Source: Ruminococcus sp. (GTDB lineage Bacteria; Bacillota; Clostridia; Oscillospirales; Ruminococcaceae). From it: DNA of 64,000 bases. This document shows, piece after piece, positions 1 through 8,017 of this stretch. Position 1 is the stretch's first letter; each line of letters starts with the position of its first letter. The notes beneath the pieces were generated by a model. It was not told where the DNA came from. It was given only the letters and a program-made list of their open reading frames with translations, and did no database searches. Made by a program: the position numbers and the translations under genes. The stretch lies in the NCBI RefSeq assembly GCF_017549005.1, contig NZ_JAFYYT010000001.1, positions 1-64,000 on the forward strand. Direction: 5' to 3'.

Positions 1-74
1 CTGATTAGCTGCGCCGCACATTTTTGGCTATTTGTCAATACCTTTTTGCAAAAATTTACATTATATACAAAAAA

Positions 75-115
75 AATAATCACAGGATCTTTTTGATTCC
101 TGTGATTATTTTACT
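75..115. terminator. Stem-loop, probable terminator
   Basis: A 13-bp perfect stem (75-87 with 98-110) is flanked by A- and T-rich sequence, so it could terminate in either direction. A closely similar hairpin (CACAGGATC arm) recurs at 26599-26634. No gene is visible in 1-310 otherwise. Confidence 0.6.
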
Positions 116-312
116 TTTCCTTAGCTTAATGACATTACCCTCGCGGGAGCTGTTCCTTTCGTATCGTTAGAGCTGTCGACCTTTATCAACTGCCTATGTG
201 AAATTCAGCTCTACCTATTCTGTTCTCAATGCTGATAATCTCACCTGATTCTATAAGAATATACTCAATTTAACAGTCCGCTAAAATAGCCCATATGCAT
301 CAGCTCCTTTCG

Positions 313-341
313 TTGACTTTTTTATGGGCGTATGTTATAAT
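313..341 (+). promoter_or_regulatory. Sigma-A type promoter
   Basis: TTGACT at 313-318 and TATAAT at 336-341 are separated by 17 bp. It points rightward toward the broken SUKH gene at 512 and the intact one at 752. Confidence 0.65.
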
Positions 342-511
342 ATTGATTAAGAAAGAGCAGTTTGAATGCTTGACAAATCGGTAATTTACCTTTTTTGAGT
401 GGTTCAATCAATGTTTTCTCTTGTTGAGATACAAAATCTTCTACAAGTACGATATACCCAAAATGGTGCATCGTTCGACATCATTGCTGATAGAAAGGAG
501 AAAGAAAAATT

Positions 512-663
512 TTGATTTCTAAATATCGCACAGAAGATATTAATATGGAAAAAGTGATATCAGAACTTGAAAAAAATATAATTTGACGCTTCCGGATTCT
601 TATAGACTTTTCTGGGTCCGTTACAATGGAGGAGATACTCCGGATACAGAATTCAAAATCTGA
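512..663 (+). pseudogene. SUKH (SMI1/KNR4) gene remnant
   Basis: A short frame from a TTG at 512 stops at 584-586. Shifting frame there restores LPDSYRLFWVRYNGGDTPD, a typical SUKH core (LP..Y..F...NGG), which ends at 663. This is a frameshifted and truncated relative of the SUKH gene that follows. SUKH proteins commonly act as immunity proteins for polymorphic toxins; no toxin gene is visible here. Confidence 0.55.
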
Positions 664-751
664 AACTTGAAAAAGTTGTGCTTAAGTAAAGATTAGTAAT
701 CGGTATGCCACTAAAGTCCAATAATACCAGCTAACAAAAAGGAGAGTAAAT

Positions 752-1408
752 ATGACATACCAAACATATGATATCTTAATCGCTCGGTTAAAGGCTGCCT
801 ATGAAGCGCTTGGCTGCCATGTGGAATTTGAAAAAGCGCCGCCTGCAAGTGAAGCGGAGCTTGCGATAGCGGAGGCGCGCATCAATCAGAAGATCCCGAC
901 CTCCCTGCGTTCGTTTTTTGCAGCATATTCGGGCAATGTGCGGTTCTATGCGAAATTTCCGCAGGCGCTCTCGTTTGCTGCGCCCTTTTCGGAGATTTTC
1001 TCTGCGGAATTTCACTTTTCACTGGATCTGCTTTACGATTTCCGGCAGAACATTGCGCCGGGTGAGCTGGATCCAGAGAACGATTATGACCGCCCCTTTT
1101 TCACGTCGCTTCTCTTTGCGGATATTCCGAACGGTGATTCGCTTGCCTTTGATTACTGGGATTCCTCTGATGACCCACGCGTGATCTATTTGAGCCACGA
1201 CGGCGATGAGGATGAAAACGGAACAGTACTCGGCAAATCCTTCCGCGATTATTTTGAGCGAATGCTGTTGACGGCAGCTGTCGGAAGTGAGATCTGGCAG
1301 CAACAGATTTTTCTGCCAGATAAAGAATCCGGGCTTGATCCGAACTGTAACACAGCTCGTGAGTATCGCGCACTGATCCGCCTGCAAACGGATGATCTGA
1401 TCGATTGA
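752..1408 (+). CDS. SMI1/KNR4 (SUKH) family protein
   Basis: This 218-aa cytoplasmic protein has the SUKH pattern: an acidic N-terminal helix region, IPTSLRSFFAAYSGN near residues 48-62, and later GDSLAFDYW and VIYLSHDGDED segments. SUKH domains are known as immunity proteins of contact-dependent or polymorphic toxin systems and as general binding modules. The start has GGAGAG eight bases upstream. Its neighbours are a broken SUKH copy and a truncated 29-aa frame, suggesting a decayed immunity cluster cut by an IS element. No partner toxin is visible, so the specific role is open. Confidence 0.8.
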   Translation: MTYQTYDILIARLKAAYEALGCHVEFEKAPPASEAELAIAEARINQKIPTSLRSFFAAYSGNVRFYAKFPQALSFAAPFSEIFSAEFHFSLDLLYDFRQNIAPGELDPENDYDRPFFTSLLFADIPNGDSLAFDYWDSSDDPRVIYLSHDGDEDENGTVLGKSFRDYFERMLLTAAVGSEIWQQQIFLPDKESGLDPNCNTAREYRALIRLQTDDLID

Positions 1409-1419
1409 GGGAAGTAATC

Positions 1420-1509
1420 ATGAAAGAATACGAAGAATGGAGAAAAAGCCATCTGCCGGTTTTAGTTTCGTCTAAAACAGTATCAAATAGTCTGTATCTC
1501 GGTGATTAA
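1420..1509 (+). pseudogene. 5' fragment of an unknown gene cut by an IS
   Basis: A 29-codon frame beginning MKEYEEWRKSHLP follows the SUKH stop by 11 bases and ends where the IS256-type terminal sequence starts (near 1509). It looks like the first codons of a downstream gene, possibly another immunity-type protein, removed by the IS insertion. The family cannot be identified from so little sequence. Confidence 0.4.
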
Positions 1510-2040
1510 GTCTATACTAAAATTCGTGTAAACCTCTGAAGTAGTGTATAATAGAAAAGACACTACTTCGGAGGTTTTAATTATGAGCAGAAGGCGAAGA
1601 AATGAAACAAAAGAGCAGCGTGGAAGAAGAGTAACGCCTAAGAATCAGACAAGCATATCCCAGAATATGGAGAACAAGATCATCTCCATGTATGCAAAAG
1701 GTATGTCTACATCAGATATTGAGTATCATATCCGTGATATTTACGGTCTGTAGATCTCAGATACTACCGTCAGCCGTATCACCGATAAAGTGCTCTCTGT
1801 AGCGAAGGAATAGCAACAGAGACCGCTTGAAAGCGTAAACAGTTGTATTTCTCGACGCTATACACTATCATGTCCGCAGTGAAGGACAGATCATCAAGAA
1901 GGCTGTATACATAGCCATAGGCGTTAATATGGACGGCAGGAAGGACGTTCTCGGTATGTGAGTAGGCGAAAATGAGAGCGCCAAGTTCTGGGCAGGCGTA
2001 CTTAATAGCCTGCGTAACAGAGGCGTTGAGGATATTCTTA
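1509..2040 (+). mobile_element. IS256-family element remnant, copy 1
   Basis: The left end (AGTCTATACTAAAATTCGTG) matches that of copy 2 at 2043. The transposase frame starts at 1583 (MSRRRRNETKEQ), then lacks about 280 bp relative to copy 2 and continues as VTPKNQTSISQ with stops at 1751 and beyond. The copy ends abruptly at 2040 where copy 2 begins, so copy 2 apparently inserted into copy 1. It is not functional. Confidence 0.8.
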
Positions 2041-2867
2041 GAGTCTATCCTAAAATTTGTGTAAACCTCTGAAGTAGTGTATAATAGAAGAGACACTACT
2101 TTGGAGGTTTTAATTATGAGCAGAAGACGAAGAAATGAAACAGAAGAACAGCGTGCAAGAAGAGAGCTGATAAGCGATTTTCTATCGGCAGCGAATATCC
2201 AGAGCATGGATGATATTCAGGAGCTGTTCAAGGAAGCACTTGCCGGATTTATGGAAGGCAGCCTGGAATCAGAGCTTGATTCTGAACTTGGGTATGAACC
2301 ATACAACGTTAAGAACAATGAAACAGACAACAGCCGTAACGGACACAGCAAGAAAACTCTGCGTACCAGTATGGGCAAGGTGGATATCGAAGTTCCTCGT
2401 GACAGAAACGGCGAATTTGAGCCTAAGATACTGCCTAAGAATCAGACAAGAATATCCCAGGATATGGAGAACAAGATCATCTACATATATGCAAAAGGTA
2501 TGTCTACATCAGATATTGAGGATCATATCCATGATATTTAGGGTCTGGAGATCTCAGATACTACCGTCAGCCGTATCACCGATAAAGTGCTCCCTGTAGC
2601 GAAGGAATGGCAACAGAGACCGCTTGAAAGCGTATACGCAGTTGTATTTCTCGACGCTATACACTATCATGTCCGTAGCGAGGGACAGATTATCAGGAAG
2701 GCTGTATACATAGCCATAGGTGTTAATATGGACGGCAGGAAGGACGTTCTCGGTATGTGGGTAGGTGAAAATGAGAGCGCCAAGTTCTGGGCAGGTGTAC
2801 TTAATAGCCTGCGTAACAGAGGCGTTGAGGATATTCTTATCGCCTGCACCGATAACCTGACAGGCTT
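2041..2867 (+). mobile_element. IS256-family element remnant, copy 2
   Basis: The left end is intact, but the element is truncated at about 2867, where sequence passes into the anti-sigma-like gene on the other strand. The right end and the last part of the transposase are missing. A full IS256-type element would be about 1.3 kb, so roughly a third is lost. Confidence 0.8.
2116..2866 (+). pseudogene. IS256/mutator-type transposase, broken
   Basis: The frame starts at 2116 (MSRRRRNETEEQ) and shows the mutator-family N-terminus, including GSLESELDSELGYEPY and VPRDRNGEFEPKILPK. A TAG stop at about 2539 interrupts it, and the same frame then resumes with ISDTTVSRITDKV, VVFLDAIHYHVRSEGQ (first catalytic Asp of the DDE triad) and ACTDNLTGF (second Asp). 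The third catalytic residue lies in the missing 3' portion. Dead gene; the family assignment is firm. Confidence 0.85.
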
Positions 2868-3367
2868 CCTTCATATTCATAGTCATATTCGGGAACAGTT
2901 GTAGTTATGTTACTTGCAGTTGCTGTCCCTGTTTCATCACCTGCGGAAGATGTTTGCGTAACAGTAATGGCAGGCATAGCTGTTGTTTGAATATGGCTGT
3001 TTTTTTGTATCGCACTTGTTTTTGAATAAGAAAGAGAAAGCTGAGTTGTAGTCTCTGTACATTGAGAAGCCTGAGACGACGTTTGCACAGAAGAAGTTTG
3101 AATTATCTCATCTGATATTAAAGGCAATGTAGTTGTTATTTCTACAGTGCTTTGTTCAATAACAGCATCATTTCCTGAAAGAACAGGCTTTTTATCGGGA
3201 TTGGCTGTATGAAAAATTCCTAAAGCTCCGACAGCTATAAATATAGCCGCAGCAGATGCTGCCACGCCATAGCAATGATGTATAACCGGCTTTCTCTTGC
3301 AGTCGGCTTCTTCGATGAGATTATCGTCAATATTATTAATGCCTTTGTATAACTTAAGATTACTCAT
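2837..3367 (-). pseudogene. Anti-sigma-like membrane protein, 3' end replaced by IS
   Basis: An N-terminal segment of about 40 residues is followed by one transmembrane helix (AAIFIAVGALGIF) and a Ser/Thr-rich extracytoplasmic stretch. The last residues (SLSGYRCRR) are read from inverted IS256 sequence, so the natural C-terminus is gone from about 2868. The ATG at 3367 overlaps the end of the sigma gene and has AGAAGG upstream. The layout matches the two other ECF sigma/membrane-protein pairs at 46.6-48.1 and 55.6-57.7 kb, so it was probably the cognate anti-sigma factor. Confidence 0.6.
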
Positions 3368-3920
3368 CAATATAACCTTCTTTCTGCAAAAATGCTTTTA
3401 GTTTTTTCCTCGTTCTGAAAAGATATGTAGCCACAGTCTTAGAATTCATACCATAAAATGCCGCTATATCCTCCACAGTTTCGGAGTACCAGTAACGCCT
3501 CACGAATACTTTCCGGTATTTCTCAGGCTGAGACCTAAGAAATCCGCTTATCGCCATTCCGAGCTGTTCATCTGATATCGTTTCTTCAATGCCTTTTCCG
3601 TCAGGTATACATTCCGAAAGTTCATCAAGGGATATAGAAAAATTCTGGTTCCTTTTTGCAGCAGTATTATATTTTTTTCGGTTCAATGCACAGTTTTTAA
3701 CAAGTTTGCAAAGGTATGTTTTCAGATTTTCAGGCTTGTTCGGCGGAATAGAACTCCATACATCCATATAGGCAGAGTTCATGCATTCTTCCTGATCTTC
3801 TTTCAGAGAAAGGATGTTTCCTGCAATATAGTAGCACAGGTTTTCATAACTGTGTTTCAGTTCTTCAACCGCTTTTTCATTTCTTTCAAAAAGTAATTTG
3901 ATAATTGATGCATCATTCAA
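3360..3920 (-). CDS. ECF-type RNA polymerase sigma factor
   Basis: This 186-aa protein has a sigma region 2 (EECMNSAYMDVWSSIPPNK...YLCKLVKNCALNRKK, about 45-85) and a region 4 helix-turn-helix (YSETVEDIAAFYGMNSKTVATYLFRTRKKLKAFL, about 145-180). It directs core polymerase to an alternative promoter set. The frame opens with a TTG at 3920 preceded by GGGAGG at good spacing. It overlaps the downstream anti-sigma-like gene by 8 bases. Because that gene has lost its C-terminus to an IS, this sigma factor may now be uncontrolled or silent. Confidence 0.85.
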   Translation of the reverse strand: MNDASIIKLLFERNEKAVEELKHSYENLCYYIAGNILSLKEDQEECMNSAYMDVWSSIPPNKPENLKTYLCKLVKNCALNRKKYNTAAKRNQNFSISLDELSECIPDGKGIEETISDEQLGMAISGFLRSQPEKYRKVFVRRYWYSETVEDIAAFYGMNSKTVATYLFRTRKKLKAFLQKEGYIDE

Positions 3921-3984
3921 AAGGTCAGCCTCCCTTCCTGAGGTCCTCTGTATATATAGACAACATTCGAAACGTAATATTTCA

Positions 3985-4061
3985 CTTTTTTCAAATTAAT
4001 TTATATGTACCTTATCATTTTATTTGCTGGAGGTCAAATATCGTGCTTTTTTCAAATTAAT
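3985..4061. repeat. Two 16-bp direct repeats upstream of the sigma gene
   Basis: CTTTTTTCAAATTAAT occurs at 3985-4000 and again at 4046-4061, both upstream of the ECF sigma gene and in the 5' or 3' flank of its neighbours. Such a pair could be promoter elements or operators. Nothing else was seen in 3921-4099. Confidence 0.4.
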
Positions 4062-4099
4062 GTGTCTCTCCCGTTTATGTGGAGACCAGTTTGAACGCT

Positions 4100-4777
4100 T
4101 CATTTTTTTACGTTTATCTCAATCTCAGGTGAAACGCCAAATACTTTTTGATATCCTGAAGATAGAATATTAATGTATGAGTCCATAATAATATTTCTTT
4201 GAAATTCTGTTTCAACTGAAAAAACCACAAGTTTGTCTGAATAAAGAACAGGTATCAATGCAGATATCCATGTATTTAGAGCCATATCAGGAATCATTTC
4301 ATTTTCTTTCAAGGCAATTAAAACCTTATTAAAAGCACTTTTAGCATCAACCGTATCATTTTCACTGGCGTCTATGGTGACAAAGGATTCCATTGTAAGA
4401 GGATTGCATTCATTAAAAACAGAAGCTTCGCTTGAATTGGTAACACCTTCTTTTGATGTAAAAACATCATCAAAAACAAGTTCTAATATTTTTGCAGCCT
4501 TGTTAAGCTGTTCTGGATTAAGTTTGGCAAGGTTTCGCTGTAAATACTGATACTTGCTCTCGTTCTCTTTTTCTGGAACATCAGCTCCGAGCAGATAATC
4601 AGTTGTCACACCAAGCAAACCTGCGAGCCGACTGATAACTTGTATTCTTGGGGTTCGCACACCGTTAACATAATAACTCATCGCAGATTCGGTTACATTT
4701 GCCCAATTGGCAAGCTGCTTCTGAGAAATATGCCTTTTGCTCATAATATCATTGATTCTATCGCTAAATATTGACAT
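4100..4777 (-). CDS. XRE-family regulator with DnaA domain I-like C-terminus
   Basis: The protein has 225 aa from the ATG at 4777, chosen because AAGGAG lies 7 bases upstream; the longer frame has no such site. Residues about 4-60 form an XRE helix-turn-helix (ISQKQLANWANVTESAMSYYVNG, then RLAGLLGVTTDYLLG). After a linker, the last ~80 residues (ALNTWISALIPVLYSDKLVV... to VFGVSPEIEINVKK) follow the pattern of the N-terminal oligomerization domain of DnaA (TWI.pL, short strand, F....I...Y...I, final beta strand). Likely a DNA-binding repressor whose C-terminus mediates self- or DnaA-type contacts; the fold assignment is pattern-based. Confidence 0.75.
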   Translation of the reverse strand: MSIFSDRINDIMSKRHISQKQLANWANVTESAMSYYVNGVRTPRIQVISRLAGLLGVTTDYLLGADVPEKENESKYQYLQRNLAKLNPEQLNKAAKILELVFDDVFTSKEGVTNSSEASVFNECNPLTMESFVTIDASENDTVDAKSAFNKVLIALKENEMIPDMALNTWISALIPVLYSDKLVVFSVETEFQRNIIMDSYINILSSGYQKVFGVSPEIEINVKK

Positions 4778-4949
4778 AATATCACTCCTTATATGATAGG
4801 AAAGTGTATCCGGATACTTCCATGCTTTAATCATGCCACAAAATTATAGCATTGTCAATATTTAATTACAATATTGTGAATTTTAGCTGCTGTAAACTGT
4901 TTCCTTTCAGAAAGTAATAATAATATGTACCATCAGTGTAGCTATAAAG

Positions 4950-4975
4950 AAATCCGCCCATTAAAGGGCGGATTT
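4950..4975. terminator. GC-rich hairpin terminator (CCGCCC type)
   Basis: Stem AATCCGCCC pairs with GGGCGGATT around a short loop, followed by T-rich sequence in both directions. It sits between the stop of the 971-aa dockerin protein gene and the XRE gene start and would terminate the dockerin transcript. Confidence 0.7.
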
Positions 4976-4998
4976 TCGTTTATTGTATGTGATTCCTA

Positions 4999-7914
4999 TT
5001 ATTGTATCTTGCTACCGCCCCATTCAACGACTGTAAAACCTTTTCTTTCAAATGTCGATAACTGCTGCGGTTCGATATCCACTGCTTCTTCCAACGGTAC
5101 ATATGTCATGAATATACGCAACATACTATCGGGTGTAGGTGTGATGTTCAGTTTGGCTGAGTCCGTATATACATCGCCTTGGAATGAAATGAGATTGTAT
5201 TTATTATGCTCCATAAGAAGCAGCCAGTATACGATAAACTCGTTCATTTCGTCTTCTGTCAATCCCATATATGTGAGCTTTTCCTTGAGGAAACTCTCTG
5301 TATCACTGCCGGCAACGCAGAAGCCCTTTGAGAGGTCAAATCTTGTTCGGCAGTTTACTGCATCCCAGAACAGATACCTGTGGTGTGTGCCGTCTGCCTT
5401 GTTCGTAAGCCGCCCGTCTGGATATGCAGTTACATCCCAGCCGTTATTATACTTGGGATAGGTTGTTGATAGCTCTGCTTCTGTAAGTTCAAGCTCAACA
5501 TGAACATCTGTCTCCTGCTCAGGATACAGGTATATCACAGGCTTTTTTGCAACTTGTTCAAAATAGATCGTCGGAGTTTTGCCGTCCTCTTTAAACACTT
5601 TTATCCAGCCATATTGACCGTTGTATTCCGTAAACAGCCATTCGTTGTTGTTGTCCTGAGCACCCTTTTCAATCAAGCGCGTATCCGCAGGAATGCATGC
5701 AATGGTGCTATACCTCTCATCTGGACCTAGGTAAAGCTTAAGCCCGTCCTCCCGAACAAAGAATGGAACACCGTACTCGAAGCTCTCATCAGGATTAACA
5801 TAAGTGGAATACTTTTCCTTCAGATCTCTGAGTTTTGTCATGACACCCGGAATTCGTTCTGAAACTGTCTTTATCTTAGAACCGTCTGAATAGCCGAGTT
5901 CGAGCACACACTCGATTTCACTCCATCCAGGTCCGTCGGGATCTTTCATGTTACGAATCATACTGTCATAGTCTTGTGCCATTATCTCACGATATTCCTG
6001 CTCTGAGATCTGAATGATAATTGACTTAGGCTCCTGAGCATATGTCAGATCCTGATAAGACAAAAAATATTTTTTGCCTTCACAGTACACTTTATATATG
6101 ATCATTGCGCCTGCGACTCCGCCGGATTCCGTGACGCTGACCTCAACAGGCAGATCTATTGATTTAAGAAGTGCTTTTCTCATAAGAACAAGATCAAAGA
6201 CTGTAAGCTTATTATCAAGATCAAAATCAGCTTCTGCCCAGTAGTAAAGCTCCTTATCGTATGCATTGAGCAGCCATTTCTGTAATGCTACAAGATCAGC
6301 AATGTTGAATTTGCTGTCACCGTTTATATTTCCTGAAACTTTTATCCTGGTTCTTATCACAAGCTCCATTGAACCATTGTCATATAGAGTAACTTCAGGC
6401 TGATCGTCACACAGGAATTCAAAGATATCTGCGGATCTATACAGATTTGCGAGATCGGTCTGATAGACCTGAGGATTGGAGTCTGCATAATATACAGGGC
6501 CGGTGTACATCCAGCCGTCCGGAGACATATTTGACCTGAATCTTATATCCGTACCGAACCCAAGATTATGGTTCTTCACTAGCTCACTCGGAATAAGCTC
6601 TCCTGTATCCTTGTCATAAAACGTTATCCTTGTTTCTCCCTTTTCAAGGTCGGTCAGATCAGCAGACTTTTCCTCGGGGAGTACCCTTCTGGCAGTTTTT
6701 TTCAGCCTGAACACAACGTCAGCTGTGTTGTTGTCATATTTCTTTACGGTAATATGATTTTCAGGTACAATAGTTCCGTTGTAATAACCCGCAGATTTTT
6801 CTTCAGCCTCCGGCAGGGAGTAACTTTCAGGTATATCAAGCAAGCCGAAGGAGAAATTGTAACCGTCAAAAAAGTTTCCCAAACCTACGATGGCAGGGTT
6901 ATTTCTGAATCCGACAGGCTGCATATTGCATTTTATCTCACCATCGGACGTGCTTTGACGAATATCCGTCCATATTCTCGGCATTGCACCCTCAGGGAGA
7001 GTAAGCGGCTCGCCTGTGTCATAGTCAACAAGGGTTACTCTCATATCTCCCGAAAGCAGTATAGTCTGTGCATTATCAAGCACAGCACAGTCCGCAGTCA
7101 GTGTATATGATGTCGGCTCAGCTTTGGATGTACGAATCCATGATATCTTTTCATTTCCGTCTTTCACAGCCTGATAAACATATATCTTATCAATTGAACC
7201 GTCATCATACAAATCCGGTACCTGCATGGTGCAGTCGGACGTCAAAAGATACTTTATGTTCTCATATTTGTTATTGTAGTCAGGCTCCCATTTGTCACCA
7301 AGCTGATCCACTGCCATCGTACAGAATACAACATAATTATCCTTGACAGAAACATTATCGTTTTTCTTAGTATACTCATCATACTCAGTCATACTGTCAG
7401 GGAGCCAGCTGAAGATATCGGTTTCGGTGATACTTAGGTTCTGGCTGATTGTAAAGCTATATTCAGCAATTGCTGGCGGTTCCCAATCGTCAGGTGTTTC
7501 TTTGACCTGTACATGAGGATCAACTATTGTCAGATCAATATCGCCTTGTTTCTGTGGCTGATAGACAAACACATCAAAGCAGGTCTCGGTCAGCTCATGA
7601 GTGTATATCTCATGTTTAAGTTCGAGCCCCATTCCTGCAGTTGGTTTCAGTTCATATCCGTATGTATCTGCACTGCGGCCCTTTCTCGCACGGTCAGGAT
7701 ATACTAAACAGATCAGACCATTGTCAATATGCGTAGCTCCATAGGAATTACGGAACTCTACAGCGGAATCAAAATCAGACGGGATCCAATCTGGGAGTTT
7801 AGCAATAGCGCCTGTGTCCTCTGCATACGAAATAGGTACAGAGGCATTAAACGTAAGCGGCGTGATTGCTGTTGCAGCTACTATAACAGCAGCGGTCAGT
7901 CTTGTGAGCTTCAT
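4999..7914 (-). CDS. Secreted dockerin protein with SH3-like and C-terminal KPVIYLYP domain
   Basis: A 971-aa exported protein. The signal peptide (MKLTRLTAAVIVAATAITPL) is followed by an N-terminal region of about 500 residues without a recognised fold. A type I dockerin lies at about 528-585 (NINGDSKFNIADLVALQKW and ADFDLDNKLTVFDLVLMRKA, both with Ca-loop and helix). An SH3b-like stretch is at about 726-773 (LYLGPDERYSTIACIPADT..EWLFTEYNGQYGWI), and a C-terminal domain begins KKPVIYLYPEQETDV at about 790. The internal dockerin suggests attachment to a cohesin scaffold at the cell surface. The ATG at 7914 follows GCAGGTGA. It is paralogous to the next gene upstream, with which it shares a duplicated promoter. 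Catalytic function unknown. Confidence 0.8.
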   Translation of the reverse strand: MKLTRLTAAVIVAATAITPLTFNASVPISYAEDTGAIAKLPDWIPSDFDSAVEFRNSYGATHIDNGLICLVYPDRARKGRSADTYGYELKPTAGMGLELKHEIYTHELTETCFDVFVYQPQKQGDIDLTIVDPHVQVKETPDDWEPPAIAEYSFTISQNLSITETDIFSWLPDSMTEYDEYTKKNDNVSVKDNYVVFCTMAVDQLGDKWEPDYNNKYENIKYLLTSDCTMQVPDLYDDGSIDKIYVYQAVKDGNEKISWIRTSKAEPTSYTLTADCAVLDNAQTILLSGDMRVTLVDYDTGEPLTLPEGAMPRIWTDIRQSTSDGEIKCNMQPVGFRNNPAIVGLGNFFDGYNFSFGLLDIPESYSLPEAEEKSAGYYNGTIVPENHITVKKYDNNTADVVFRLKKTARRVLPEEKSADLTDLEKGETRITFYDKDTGELIPSELVKNHNLGFGTDIRFRSNMSPDGWMYTGPVYYADSNPQVYQTDLANLYRSADIFEFLCDDQPEVTLYDNGSMELVIRTRIKVSGNINGDSKFNIADLVALQKWLLNAYDKELYYWAEADFDLDNKLTVFDLVLMRKALLKSIDLPVEVSVTESGGVAGAMIIYKVYCEGKKYFLSYQDLTYAQEPKSIIIQISEQEYREIMAQDYDSMIRNMKDPDGPGWSEIECVLELGYSDGSKIKTVSERIPGVMTKLRDLKEKYSTYVNPDESFEYGVPFFVREDGLKLYLGPDERYSTIACIPADTRLIEKGAQDNNNEWLFTEYNGQYGWIKVFKEDGKTPTIYFEQVAKKPVIYLYPEQETDVHVELELTEAELSTTYPKYNNGWDVTAYPDGRLTNKADGTHHRYLFWDAVNCRTRFDLSKGFCVAGSDTESFLKEKLTYMGLTEDEMNEFIVYWLLLMEHNKYNLISFQGDVYTDSAKLNITPTPDSMLRIFMTYVPLEEAVDIEPQQLSTFERKGFTVVEWGGSKIQ

Positions 7915-7964
7915 ATCATTCACCTGCCATTCTTCAGATTTGCAGCATTTAACTGCCTGATTTC

Positions 7965-8002
7965 ATTATACAGCGATATCTCGCAAAATGCAAGAGATAA
8001 TC
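7965..8002 (-). promoter_or_regulatory. Promoter of the 971-aa dockerin gene
   Basis: Reading leftward, TTGCAT (7993-7988), a 17-bp spacer and TATAAT (7970-7965) form a promoter. A hyphenated palindrome (CTCTTGC/GCGAGAT) overlaps the -35 box. About 90 bp including the 5' UTR are nearly identical to the sequence upstream of the paralogue at 10684. Confidence 0.7.
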
Positions 8003-8017
8003 GTATTTCTATGTTTC

